This document shows positions 16,916 through 25,947 of a DNA stretch of 64,000 bases, in pieces. Source of the stretch: Stakelama flava (GTDB taxonomy: Bacteria > Pseudomonadota > Alphaproteobacteria > Sphingomonadales > Sphingomonadaceae). The notes under the pieces are model-generated. The model ran no database searches. It saw only the letters and a list, made by a program, of their open reading frames with translations, and had not been told where the DNA came from. Location: NCBI RefSeq assembly GCF_019351405.1, contig NZ_JAHWZX010000014.1:23058-87057 (forward strand), written 5' to 3'. Made by a program: the position numbers and the translations under genes. The number at the start of each line of letters is the position of its first letter. The first letter of the stretch is position 1.

Positions 16916-18730
16916 ATGGCCGATACCGAAGCAGCACCGCCCGAAAAACCGGACCCGCCCGAAAAGCTGAACCCCGCGCCCGAACGAAAGCTGGGCAATC
17001 TGGCAATCGTGTGGCGCTTCACCGCGCCGTACAAGGGGCGGCTGGCGCTGGCGCTGATATCGCTGCTGATCGCGGCGGTGGCGACCATGTCGGTCCCCTA
17101 TACCTTCCGCCTGGTGGTCGATCGCGGTTTCGCCGACACCGCCGATCCGTCGGCGATCCGGCCCTATTTCGAAATGCTGCTGGTCGTGGTCGGCATCCTG
17201 GCGCTGGCGACGGCCGGGCGTTTCTATTTCGTGTCCTGGCTGGCCGAACGCACCACCGCCGACATGCGCATGGCGGTGCACGCCAATCTGCTTCGCCTGC
17301 CGCCCAAATGGTTCGAGGTGAACCGGCCTTCCGAAATCGCCTCGCGACTCACCTCCGACACCGCGATCGTCGAACAGGTGGTGGGCAGCACCATTTCGAT
17401 CGCGCTGCGCAACTTTCTGGTCGGCACGCTGGGCGTACTCTATCTTTTCGTGCTCGCGCCCAGAATTGCGCTGTTCCTGATCATCGGCATCCCGCTGGTC
17501 ACGCTGCCGGTGATCTGGCTGGGCGGGAAGGTCCGCAAGCTGTCGCGATCGACGCAGGACCGGATCGCCGATGTCGGATCGATGGTGTCCGAAACGCTGG
17601 GCGCGATGCGGATCGTTCAGGCATTCGGGCAGGAACGGCGCGAACGCCGCCGCTTCGAAAGCGCGGTGGAATCGGTGTTCGCCACATCAAAGCGCCGTTT
17701 CGGGCTGCGCGCGCTGATGACCGCGCTGGTCATCGCGCTGCTGTTCGGCGCGATCACGCTGATCATGTGGGACGCCGTGGCGGGCGTTGCCAGCGGTCGG
17801 ATCACCGGCGGAGAGATCACGGCATTCGTGCTGACAGCAGGGCTGGTCACCGGCTCGTTCGGCGCGCTGATCGAGGTGTATGGCGACCTGCTGCGCGCAT
17901 CGGGTGCGGCGGCGCGTATGGCCGAACTGCTGGCTGAACAGCCCGACATCACGGCGCCCGCCGACCCCACCCCGTTACCCCTGCCGCCGCTGGGCGAGAT
18001 TGCGTTCGATCACGTAACCTTCCACTATCCCACCCGGCCTGAGGTCGCGGCGCTCCACAATTTCTCGCTTCGGGTCGAAAGCGGCGAGACGGTGGCGCTG
18101 GTCGGGCCGTCGGGGGCCGGAAAATCGACGCTGTTCGGTCTGATCCAGCGCTTTTACGATCCGCAAGAGGGGACCGTCAGCATCGATCGCGTTGCCCTGC
18201 CCGCCGCCGATCCCGCGGTCACGCGCGCGCGCATCGCGATGGTGCCGCAGGAAACGGTGATGTTCGCCGCGTCGGCACGCGACAATCTGCGCTATGGCAA
18301 ATGGGAAGCGAGCGACGAGGAAATCTGGCAGGCGGCGGGCGCGGCCAATGCCGCCGATTTCCTGCGCGACTTGCCGGAAGGGCTCGACACTTATCTTGGG
18401 GAGGGCGGTGCGCGTCTGTCGGGCGGGCAGCGTCAGCGCATCGCCATCGCCCGCGCACTACTGCGCGACGCCCCGATCCTGCTGCTCGACGAGGCGACAA
18501 GCGCGCTTGATGCGGAAAGCGAGCGGCTGGTGCAGGATGCGCTGGAAAAGCTGATGGCGAACCGTACCACGTTGGTCATCGCGCACCGGCTCGCCACCGT
18601 GCGCGCGGCGAAGCGGATCGTGGTGATGGATGCGGGCCGGATCGTGGAAACCGGCACCCATGCCGAACTTACCGCGCTGGGGGGCCTCTATTCGCGCCTC
18701 GCCAGCCTGCAATTCAACGAGGCCGGCTGA
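16916..18730 (+). CDS. ABC transporter, fused permease and ATPase (MsbA/BmrA-like)
   Basis: A 604-residue half-transporter. An N-terminal hydrophilic stretch is rich in Pro/Glu/Lys, then about six membrane helices occupy residues 40-330. The nucleotide-binding domain has Walker A GPSGAGKST (from about residue 397), the signature LSGGQRQR, Walker B ILLLDEATSALD and the switch His (VIAHRLATV). It works as a homodimeric exporter, substrate unknown; lipid or drug export is typical of this family. It is followed 26 nt later by a saccharopine-dehydrogenase-like gene on the same strand. Confidence 0.93.
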   Translation: MADTEAAPPEKPDPPEKLNPAPERKLGNLAIVWRFTAPYKGRLALALISLLIAAVATMSVPYTFRLVVDRGFADTADPSAIRPYFEMLLVVVGILALATAGRFYFVSWLAERTTADMRMAVHANLLRLPPKWFEVNRPSEIASRLTSDTAIVEQVVGSTISIALRNFLVGTLGVLYLFVLAPRIALFLIIGIPLVTLPVIWLGGKVRKLSRSTQDRIADVGSMVSETLGAMRIVQAFGQERRERRRFESAVESVFATSKRRFGLRALMTALVIALLFGAITLIMWDAVAGVASGRITGGEITAFVLTAGLVTGSFGALIEVYGDLLRASGAAARMAELLAEQPDITAPADPTPLPLPPLGEIAFDHVTFHYPTRPEVAALHNFSLRVESGETVALVGPSGAGKSTLFGLIQRFYDPQEGTVSIDRVALPAADPAVTRARIAMVPQETVMFAASARDNLRYGKWEASDEEIWQAAGAANAADFLRDLPEGLDTYLGEGGARLSGGQRQRIAIARALLRDAPILLLDEATSALDAESERLVQDALEKLMANRTTLVIAHRLATVRAAKRIVVMDAGRIVETGTHAELTALGGLYSRLASLQFNEAG

Positions 18731-18756
18731 TCGGCTGTTCATCGGGAGAGTAGAAA

Positions 18757-19932
18757 ATGGCAAGCGAGCGCGAATTCGACCTGATCGTTTATGGCGCGAC
18801 CGGGTTTACCGGGCGGCTGGTCGCCGAATATCTGGCCGCGACCTATTCCGATGGCAGCATCCGCTGGGCGATGGCCGGACGTTCCGCCGAGAAGCTGGAG
18901 CGCGTGCGCGGCGAAATCGGTGCGCCTGCCGATACGGCACTGGTCACCGCCGATGCCGCCAATCCCGCTTCGCTGCGCGCAATGGCGGCGCGTGCCAGCG
19001 TTATCATCAGCACGGTCGGGCCGTATCAATTATATGGCTCCGAGCTGATCGCCGCCTGTGCACAAAGCGGCACCGGCTATGTCGATCTGTGTGGAGAGCC
19101 CAACTGGATGCGCGCGATGATCGACGCGCACGAAGGCACGGCAAAGGCGAACGGCGCGCGGATCGTGTTTTCCTGCGGTTTCGATTCGATCCCCTTCGAC
19201 CTTGGCGTGTGGTGCGTTCAACAGGCCGCGAAAGCGCGTTGGGGCACCCCCGCCGCGCGCGTGAAAGGCCGGGTAAAGGCGATGAAGGGCACATTTTCGG
19301 GCGGCACCGCGGCCAGCATGAAAGCCACGATGGCGGCGGGCGCGAAGGACCCGTCGGTGCTTAAGCTGATGATCGATCCCTTTGCGCTTACCCCCGGCTT
19401 TACCGGCGTCGACCAGCCAAAAGGATTGATGCCGCACTATGACGAAACGGTGGAGGCATGGGTCGCTCCGTTCATCATGGCGGTCATCAATACCAAGAAT
19501 GTTCACCGCACCAACGCGCTTGCCGGACTGCCTTATGGCGCCGATTTCCGCTATGACGAAATGATGATGGTGCCGGGCCTTGGCGAAGCCGGAAAGGCTG
19601 CGGCGGAGGCGATCGCCAACGCCAATCCGATGGGCGGCAAGGACGCGCCTAAACCCGGTGAAGGCCCAAGCCGTGAAGAACGCGAAAGCGGCTTCTACGA
19701 ATTGCTGTTCATCGCCGAAAACGGGGATGGCGAAACCATCACCGCTACGGTGAAGGGCGACCGGGATCCGGGCTATGGATCGACGTCAAAGATGATCGCC
19801 GAGGCGGCGATATGTCTGCTGCGCGATGTTCCGGCGGATCGCGGCGGCATATGGACGCCCGGCGCGTTGATGGCCGAGCCGCTAACAAAGCGGCTCGAAG
19901 CCCGCGCCGGGGTCACCTTTTCGGTTTCCTGA
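18757..19932 (+). CDS. Saccharopine dehydrogenase-like NAD(P)-binding reductase
   Basis: A 391-residue protein starting with a Rossmann nucleotide-binding loop (LIVYGATGFTGRLVAEYLA). The N-terminal 150 residues match the saccharopine dehydrogenase NADP-binding domain. The rest (FSGGTAASMKATM; GSTSKMIAEAAICLL) matches the family that includes mycobacterial trans-acting enoyl reductase and eukaryotic SCCPDH-like proteins. It is probably an oxidoreductase acting on a lipid or thioester; the substrate cannot be told. GGGAGA-like sequence precedes the ATG. It lies just downstream of the ABC exporter and may be co-transcribed. Confidence 0.82.
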   Translation: MASEREFDLIVYGATGFTGRLVAEYLAATYSDGSIRWAMAGRSAEKLERVRGEIGAPADTALVTADAANPASLRAMAARASVIISTVGPYQLYGSELIAACAQSGTGYVDLCGEPNWMRAMIDAHEGTAKANGARIVFSCGFDSIPFDLGVWCVQQAAKARWGTPAARVKGRVKAMKGTFSGGTAASMKATMAAGAKDPSVLKLMIDPFALTPGFTGVDQPKGLMPHYDETVEAWVAPFIMAVINTKNVHRTNALAGLPYGADFRYDEMMMVPGLGEAGKAAAEAIANANPMGGKDAPKPGEGPSREERESGFYELLFIAENGDGETITATVKGDRDPGYGSTSKMIAEAAICLLRDVPADRGGIWTPGALMAEPLTKRLEARAGVTFSVS

Positions 19933-19936
19933 AGCG

Positions 19937-20263
19937 TCAGTCGCGGTCGAGCAGCGACGACTGTTTCACCGCGGCAACCGCCGCCGCGATCGCGCCTGCG
20001 CCCAGCACGGCGGCAAGGCCGACCCGGCGAACCCGGCGGCGACGGAATTTCCTGTAATGCGGCACGTCGATGTAAAAGCCGCCTTCGTTATCCTGCTTGA
20101 CGATGCCGCGCGCGCGCATCCGTTCGAAAATCCGGCGGTCGAGCGGGCGATCGGGTTCATAGCCGACCGCACGGTCGCGCGCTACGGCGTCCTGCCGCAT
20201 GAAATGCGCGATGATTTCCTTGCGACGACGGATTACGGTTTCTCGCGATGTGGTGGTGGACAT
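19937..20263 (-). CDS. Small protein with C-terminal membrane anchor, paralogue of the next gene
   Basis: A 108-residue protein: a basic N-terminus (RETVIRRRKEIIAHFMRQ), a soluble domain ending in RGIVKQDNEGGFYIDV, an Arg cluster (KFRRRRVRRVG) and one hydrophobic segment (LAAVLGAGAIAAAVAAV) near the C-terminus. This suggests a cytoplasmic domain held by a tail anchor. The start ATG 20263 has an excellent site (AGGAGGGAC). The domain aligns by eye with the 95-aa protein upstream (DHAIIREAKPGHYYVDV), so the two look like duplicates. The fold could be a small winged helix; function unknown. Confidence 0.75.
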   Translation of the reverse strand: MSTTTSRETVIRRRKEIIAHFMRQDAVARDRAVGYEPDRPLDRRIFERMRARGIVKQDNEGGFYIDVPHYRKFRRRRVRRVGLAAVLGAGAIAAAVAAVKQSSLLDRD

Positions 20264-20331
20264 CAATGTCCCTCCTCTTTTCGTGTCGGTTGGTTTGAAA
20301 AAGCGCATGCCCGCCCGGTCGTTCCGTCGTT

Positions 20332-20619
20332 TCAGCGATAGAATGCCAATGCGACCAGCGCGATCGTCAGCGCAACGCCCAGCCACAGCCACGAACGGCG
20401 GCGGCGAAGCGCGGCGATATCGGCGTCGAATGCAGCGACATCGACATAATAATGGCCCGGTTTTGCTTCGCGAATGATCGCATGGTCACGCATATAGTCG
20501 AACGCAGCGCGGTCGCTTCCCTGCGGAATGGCGAAGGGTTCGGCCTCGGCCGGCGAAATGGCGTGACGGGCAAGCAGCGGCTGCGCCGTTTCGAAGCGCG
20601 CCCGTTCGCGAACGCTCAT
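20332..20619 (-). CDS. Small protein with C-terminal membrane anchor, coupled to rnr
   Basis: A 95-residue protein. Residues 1-60 are soluble and charged (FDYMRDHAIIREAKPG, then HYYVDV), followed by RRRRS and one C-terminal membrane segment (WLWLGVALTIALVALAFY). The ATG overlaps the RNase R stop as ATGA, so translation is coupled to rnr. It shares a motif and layout with the 108-aa protein 68 nt downstream. Function unknown; the context suggests a link to RNase R or simple co-expression. Confidence 0.78.
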   Translation of the reverse strand: MSVRERARFETAQPLLARHAISPAEAEPFAIPQGSDRAAFDYMRDHAIIREAKPGHYYVDVAAFDADIAALRRRRSWLWLGVALTIALVALAFYR

Positions 20620-22862
20620 CGTTTCTTACCCTTGCCCTGATGGCGGATATTGGCGGGGCGTCCGCGCCGCTTGATCTGCCGTTTCGGCTTGCCCTTGTGC
20701 CGCAAAGCGCTGTTCCCCGCCGATCCCTTGCCGTCGGGCAGTTCAAAGCGCAGCGCGCCCGATACCGGGTTCGCCTCCACCAGCCTGAGCGGCAGGCGCT
20801 GGCCGAGCGAAAACGCTTCGCCACTGTCCTCGCCGACCAACCGGCGGCCCGCCTCGTCATAGCGGAAATATTCGCTGCCAAGGTCGCGCGCGGGCACCAG
20901 CCCGTCGCCGCCGATCCCGTCGACGGTCGCGAAGAAACCAAAACTCTGAACCCCGGTAATGCGCGTTTCCATCACCTGCCCGACATGTTCGGACAGATAG
21001 GCGGCGACATAGCGGTCGATCGTATCGCGCTCCGCCTCCATCGCGCGGCGTTCCAGTCCGGAAATCGTCTCCCCCACCCGCTCCATATTGCCCGCATCCT
21101 CAGCGCTCAGCGCGCCGGGACCCAAGTCATAGGCGCCGACCAGCGAGCGATGGACGATCAGGTCGGCATAGCGGCGGATGGGCGAGGTGAAATGGGCATA
21201 GCTGCCAAGGCCAAGCCCGAAATGGCCGTGATTGGCGGGGCCGTAATAGGCCTGGGTCTGGCTGCGCAGCACCTGCTCCATCACCTGGGGGCGGAAGTCG
21301 GCATCCCCCACCCGGTCGAGCACCCGGTTAAAGGTCGCTGGGCGAATGACCTGCCCCAGCGCGAATTCCACGTCGAAAGTTTTCAGATACTCCTTGAGCG
21401 CGACCAGCTTTTCGCGGCTCGGCGTTTCGTGAATCCGGTACATCACCGGCGCCTTTTTCGCCTCCAGCGCCCTGGCCGCCGCGACATTGGCGGCGATCAT
21501 GTAATCTTCGATCAGCTTGTGCGCGTCGAGGCGCTCGCGCGGCGCGACCGAGGTGATGCGCCCCTTTTCATCCAGCACGATACGCCGTTCGGGAATGTCG
21601 AGATCGAGCGGCTCGCGGCTCTCGCGCGCCTTATACAGCGCCTTCCAGCACCCCCAGAGCGGATTCAGCGCGGTTTCGACAAGATCGCGGGGAACCGCAT
21701 CCTGATCGCCATCGATTGCCGCCTGCGCGTCTTCATAGGCGATGTTCGCCGCGATGCGCACCACCGCGCGCGAAAACCGCCAGTCGCGGATCGCGCCGTC
21801 CTTGCCGATGGTCAGGTGGCACGCCATCGCGGCGCGGTCTTCCTCCTGTTTCAGCGAGCAGATATCGGTCGACAGCGTTTCGGGCAGCATCGGCACAACG
21901 CGATCAGGGAAATACACGCTGTTGCCGCGCCGCCGCGCCTCGCGATCGAGCGCCGATCCGGGGCGGACATAAAAGCTGACATCGGCGATCGCGACGATCG
22001 CCTTCCACCCGCCGCTGTTTTTCGGATCGTCGTCGGGGGCTGCCCAGACGGCATCGTCATGGTCGCGCGCATCAGCGGGATCGATCGCGACGATGGGCAG
22101 ATGGCGCAGGTCTTCGCGCTCACCCAGTTTCTGCTTCGAAACCCGCTCCGCCTCTTCGAGCACCGCTTCGGGGAAAACGTGCGGGATTTCATGTTTGTGG
22201 ATCGCGATCAGCGAGAAGCTCTTCGCTTCGAACGGATCGCCCAGCCGCTGGACCACCTTGGCGGTGATGCGCGGCGGGCGGCCAGTCTTTTCCGCCATGA
22301 CCAGATCGCCGGCCTCTGCTCCGCCGGTATCGGAGACCGGAAAGTCGCGCTTTTCCTTTTTCTCCAGCCCCTTCAGCCAGAATTTGCCGCCCTCTTCGTG
22401 CAGCACACCCATCAGCGGCTCTGCGCCGCGCTGAAGCTTTTTCATCGGATGGGCGATCCAGCCCTTCCCCGCTTCCTCGGTGCGCGACAGGATGCGGTCG
22501 CCGACGCCCAGCGCGCCCTTTTTCGACCGTTCGCGCACGCGAAGCCGGGGCGGCGGCGAATCTTCCGCTTCCCAGCGTTCGGGCTCCGCCCAAACATTGC
22601 CGCCGTCATCGACATCGATGATGCGCAGCACGGTGACCTTTGGCAAGCCACCCATCTTGTGAAAGGCGCGGCCGGGTGCGCTGTCGATCAGCCCTTCATC
22701 GCCCATGTCGCGAAGCAGTTTTTTCAGCGCGATCTTTTCCTGTCCGCGGATGCCGAAGGCGCGGGCGATTTCGCGCTTGCCCGCCGGCTGGTCCGAATCG
22801 GCGATGAAGTCGAGAATCTGCTGGCGCGTGGGCAAGCCTGCGGGTTGTTCTTTTCTAGTCAT
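20616..22862 (-). CDS. rnr: Ribonuclease R
   Basis: A 748-residue 3'-5' exoribonuclease of the RNB family that degrades structured RNA. An N-terminal helix-turn-helix-like region (QQILDFIADSDQPAGKREIA) is followed by cold-shock domains, the catalytic RNB domain with the acidic cluster IDPADARDHDDAVW, and a C-terminal S1 domain. The basic tail (KPKRQIKRRGRP) is typical of RNase R and helps with structured RNA. The start is ATG 22862 (MTRKEQPAG); a longer frame from 22910 adds unconserved residues. Two small membrane proteins follow, the first overlapping by 4 nt. Confidence 0.96.
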   Translation of the reverse strand: MTRKEQPAGLPTRQQILDFIADSDQPAGKREIARAFGIRGQEKIALKKLLRDMGDEGLIDSAPGRAFHKMGGLPKVTVLRIIDVDDGGNVWAEPERWEAEDSPPPRLRVRERSKKGALGVGDRILSRTEEAGKGWIAHPMKKLQRGAEPLMGVLHEEGGKFWLKGLEKKEKRDFPVSDTGGAEAGDLVMAEKTGRPPRITAKVVQRLGDPFEAKSFSLIAIHKHEIPHVFPEAVLEEAERVSKQKLGEREDLRHLPIVAIDPADARDHDDAVWAAPDDDPKNSGGWKAIVAIADVSFYVRPGSALDREARRRGNSVYFPDRVVPMLPETLSTDICSLKQEEDRAAMACHLTIGKDGAIRDWRFSRAVVRIAANIAYEDAQAAIDGDQDAVPRDLVETALNPLWGCWKALYKARESREPLDLDIPERRIVLDEKGRITSVAPRERLDAHKLIEDYMIAANVAAARALEAKKAPVMYRIHETPSREKLVALKEYLKTFDVEFALGQVIRPATFNRVLDRVGDADFRPQVMEQVLRSQTQAYYGPANHGHFGLGLGSYAHFTSPIRRYADLIVHRSLVGAYDLGPGALSAEDAGNMERVGETISGLERRAMEAERDTIDRYVAAYLSEHVGQVMETRITGVQSFGFFATVDGIGGDGLVPARDLGSEYFRYDEAGRRLVGEDSGEAFSLGQRLPLRLVEANPVSGALRFELPDGKGSAGNSALRHKGKPKRQIKRRGRPANIRHQGKGKKR

Positions 22863-22961
22863 TATCGCGCCCAAGATAGGGAAGGCTTGCATCCGCGTCA
22901 CCCCGCACATGCCAACTTCCCGGCTTCAACCCCGCCGGCCAATTCGGTAGAGCTCGCTGCG

Positions 22962-24434
22962 ATGAGCTATGATCTTCTTGTCGTGGGCGGCGGTATCAAC
23001 GGCTGCGCCATCGCGCGCGAGGCGGCGCTGAATGGTCAGCGCGTGCTGCTGGTCGAAAGCGACGATATCGGGGCGCATACCTCTTCGGCGTCGAGCAGGC
23101 TGATCCATGGCGGGCTGCGCTATCTGGAATATTATGAATTCCGGCTGGTGCGCGAAGCGTTGCAAGAGCGCGAGCGGCTGTTGAAGGCGGCACCCCACCT
23201 GATCCGTCCATTGGAATTCGTCGTGCCGCAACACGGATCGCAGCGCCCGGCATGGATGATGCGCGCCGGGCTGATGCTCTATGATATGCTTGCGCGCTCT
23301 TCGATGCCGCGGTCGCGCAAGCTCGGCCCGCAGGACCGGATCAGCCGGCTTGCGCTGCGCACCGCCGACAAGGGCTATGCCTATTGGGACGCGTGGACCG
23401 ATGATTCGCGCCTCACCCTTTCCAACGCGCTGGACGCCGCCGATCTGGGCGCGGAAATCCGCACCCGTTCGGGTCTCGCCTCGGCGCGGCGGGTCGGCGA
23501 ATTGTGGGAGGCGCGGCTCGAAACCGGCGAAACGGTGCGCGCCCGCGCGATCGTCAATGCCGCCGGACCGTGGGTGGGCGAGCTGCTGAACAAGGTCGGC
23601 ATCACGACCAAAAGCAAGGTGCGGCTGGTGAAGGGCAGCCACATCACGGTGAACCGCCTGTATCACGGCCGCCATGCCTATCTGTTGCAACAACCCGACC
23701 GGCGGGTGGTCTTCGCGCTGAATTACGACACCGATTACACCACCATCGGCACCACCGACGTACCGGTTGACGATCCGCGCGATCCGGTGATCGACGATGC
23801 CGAAATCGACTATCTGCTGGAGGCGGCGAACCGCCATTTCCGCTATCGGATCGGGCGGCACAATATCGTCCATAGCTGGTCGGGCATCCGCGCGCTGTAC
23901 GATGACGGGGCGAAGGAAGCGCGCGCGGTGACCCGCGACTATGTCCTGGAACTCGATGAAGACGGCCCCGCCGCGCTGTCCGTTTTCGGCGGAAAGATCA
24001 CCACGGCGCGCGCACTGGCCGAAGACGCAATCACCCGGCTGGCACCCGTGCTTGGCATCGAAAAGCCGGTGACCAGCCGGGACCGTTCCTATCCGGGCGG
24101 CGACATCCATGATTTCAACGCCTTCCTCGAACGGGTGCGCGGCCGCTTCCCCTTTCTGGGCGATTCGCGTTCGCTTCGCATGGCGCGCGCCTATGGCACG
24201 CGGCTGTTCACGATGCTGGACGATGTGCGCAGCGAGGCAGCGATGGGCCGTCAGTTCGGCGACGGCCTGAGCGAGGTCGAGGCGAAGTGGATGCGCGCGC
24301 AGGAATGGGCGATCACGGCCGAGGATGCGCTGATGCGACGCAGCAAATGCGCGATCCATATGACCGAGGCGGAGCGCGAGGAATTCGCTCGCTGGTGGGA
24401 CAGCGAGGACGGCGCGATCGATCTGGAAGTCTGA
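22962..24434 (+). CDS. glpD: Glycerol-3-phosphate dehydrogenase, FAD-dependent, aerobic
   Basis: A 490-residue flavoprotein that oxidises sn-glycerol 3-phosphate to dihydroxyacetone phosphate and passes electrons to quinone at the inner membrane. The FAD loop is at the very start (LLVVGGGINGCAIAREAA). The family motif SSRLIHGGLRYLE is near residues 46-58, and the substrate-site region WSGIRALYDD follows. The C-terminal domain (from about residue 380) is typical of GlpD. The start ATG 22962 places the FAD loop at the N-terminus; the very long upstream frame is antisense to rnr and rejected. It is divergent from rnr with 99 nt between, and no other glp gene is near. Confidence 0.96.
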   Translation: MSYDLLVVGGGINGCAIAREAALNGQRVLLVESDDIGAHTSSASSRLIHGGLRYLEYYEFRLVREALQERERLLKAAPHLIRPLEFVVPQHGSQRPAWMMRAGLMLYDMLARSSMPRSRKLGPQDRISRLALRTADKGYAYWDAWTDDSRLTLSNALDAADLGAEIRTRSGLASARRVGELWEARLETGETVRARAIVNAAGPWVGELLNKVGITTKSKVRLVKGSHITVNRLYHGRHAYLLQQPDRRVVFALNYDTDYTTIGTTDVPVDDPRDPVIDDAEIDYLLEAANRHFRYRIGRHNIVHSWSGIRALYDDGAKEARAVTRDYVLELDEDGPAALSVFGGKITTARALAEDAITRLAPVLGIEKPVTSRDRSYPGGDIHDFNAFLERVRGRFPFLGDSRSLRMARAYGTRLFTMLDDVRSEAAMGRQFGDGLSEVEAKWMRAQEWAITAEDALMRRSKCAIHMTEAEREEFARWWDSEDGAIDLEV

Positions 24435-24463
24435 CGCCGGCATTTCCCGCCGACGGCTTCGCT

Positions 24464-25474
24464 TCAGATCAGATAGGCATCGAACGCGGCCAGCGCCTCA
24501 CGCGCGGTCAGCCCCTGTCCCGTGCCGATCATCTGCGCCACCAGCAACAGGTGGAGCGGCAGATCGCGATAGACCAGCACGCCCGCATCCTTCAGCCGCT
24601 TTGACCCGGCATAGGGAATCGGCACGTTGGGCGAAGGCACCGAACATATCGCCAGCACTAGATCGCTCCGGCGCTCATGCAAGGCGAGCAGGGAGGTTTC
24701 GGTTCGCGCCGAACTGGCCGTGCCGCTGTGATAGCCTTCGATCAGCAGCGCGCCGCCAGTCGGCAGCGAATCATATATCCGCATATCGATGCCGGGAAAG
24801 AGCAGCGCGGTCGCCACCTGCGACTTGGCCCGCTTCAATCCGTCGGACGTGATATCACGCGGCAGCTTTGCCCAATCGATTTTGGTGAAGATCGACTGCG
24901 CCTGCGCCACCGCGTTGGTGACATGCGGCAGATCGGCATAAAGCTGCCTGAAATGCGCTTCGTCGAAACGCGGCGGGACCAGGTCGGTCGCCGGGATGAC
25001 GCCGATCCCGTCGCAATCGGCATCGTGAAATGCGGCGTAGACGCCCGGCCGCAACGAATCCGACGCCGCCGCGCGCAAGGCCGCGCGCATATTCGCATCG
25101 GCATCCGACGCTTCATGGTTCGGCGGATAGAAGGCACCGGTCAGGCAGATTTTCACCGGGCTGTCGCGGAAAAGCACGGCAAGAAACGCCGCAGTGAAAT
25201 GCAACGTATCGGTGCCGTGGGTGAGCACGATCGAGTCATGCCCTTCCCCGATACAGCGTTCAATGACGTCGGCGAAGATCATCCAGTCCTCGGCCTCGAA
25301 TTCGCTCGATTCGCGGTTGGCGGCGGGCATGATCCGCACCGGCACGCCGACCTCTTCGGCCATCGCCGTCAGCCGGTGGTTGAGGACGGCGCTGCCTTCA
25401 TCGATCGCGATCTGTTCGGAGCCGCGCAGCGATCCGATCGTGCCGCCCGTGGTGATGACCGCGACGTCGGTCAT
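24464..25474 (-). CDS. L-asparaginase family protein
   Basis: A 336-residue amidohydrolase that converts asparagine to aspartate and ammonia. The two catalytic threonine motifs are present: VITTGGTIGS at the N-terminus and LTHGTDTLHFTAAFL near residue 90. There is no signal peptide, so it is cytoplasmic (type I-like). Starting at ATG 25474 puts the first catalytic motif at residue 8 and overlaps the OsmC stop as ATGA, so the pair is translationally coupled. Confidence 0.9.
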   Translation of the reverse strand: MTDVAVITTGGTIGSLRGSEQIAIDEGSAVLNHRLTAMAEEVGVPVRIMPAANRESSEFEAEDWMIFADVIERCIGEGHDSIVLTHGTDTLHFTAAFLAVLFRDSPVKICLTGAFYPPNHEASDADANMRAALRAAASDSLRPGVYAAFHDADCDGIGVIPATDLVPPRFDEAHFRQLYADLPHVTNAVAQAQSIFTKIDWAKLPRDITSDGLKRAKSQVATALLFPGIDMRIYDSLPTGGALLIEGYHSGTASSARTETSLLALHERRSDLVLAICSVPSPNVPIPYAGSKRLKDAGVLVYRDLPLHLLLVAQMIGTGQGLTAREALAAFDAYLI

Positions 25475-25929
25475 TCGGCGTCCCCCGCCAGCGCGGTGTG
25501 GACGTGCAGCGTGCCGGTGAGCGTGCGGTGGACCGGGCATTTGTCGGCAATTTCCAGCATGCGCGCACGCTGCGCATCGCTAAGGTCGCCATGCAGTGTA
25601 ATTCTGCGGAAAACAGCCTCGATCTTCGCTTCGGGCGCGTCGCAATGATCGCAATCGCGCGCATGATCGCGATCATGGCGCAGGCGGATCCTGACGCCCT
25701 CCAGGGGGATGTTCTCGCGCGCGGCGACCATCTTCATCGTCATCACCGTGCAAGACCCCAGCGCGGCGAGCAGCATGTCATATGGTCCCGGTCCGATATC
25801 GCTGCCGCCCACCGCAACCGGTTCGTCGGCGACCCAGCGATGGGTGTGGGTCGAAAGTTCGGTCGCGAACGCGCCCATGCCGCTTTTCGCAACCACCTCG
25901 CCGGGCGCGATGGCGGTATCGTCGATCAT
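25471..25929 (-). CDS. OsmC family peroxiredoxin-like protein
   Basis: A 152-residue OsmC/Ohr-type protein. The two redox cysteines are Cys60 (ALGSCTVMTM) and Cys131 (DKCPVHRTL). The segment DCDHCDAPEAKI (residues 92-103) marks the subgroup often fused to or placed beside hydrolases. Members reduce organic hydroperoxides with thiols. It overlaps the asparaginase gene and lies 18 nt downstream of the exonuclease gene, so the three form a likely operon. Confidence 0.92.
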   Translation of the reverse strand: MIDDTAIAPGEVVAKSGMGAFATELSTHTHRWVADEPVAVGGSDIGPGPYDMLLAALGSCTVMTMKMVAARENIPLEGVRIRLRHDRDHARDCDHCDAPEAKIEAVFRRITLHGDLSDAQRARMLEIADKCPVHRTLTGTLHVHTALAGDAE

Positions 25930-25947
25930 AGCTGCACCATATTCCTG

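Noticed and set aside
20640..22961. Long upstream extension of the glpD frame (about 770 codons)
   Set aside because: It is antisense to rnr. GlpD homology begins exactly at ATG 22962 with the FAD loop.
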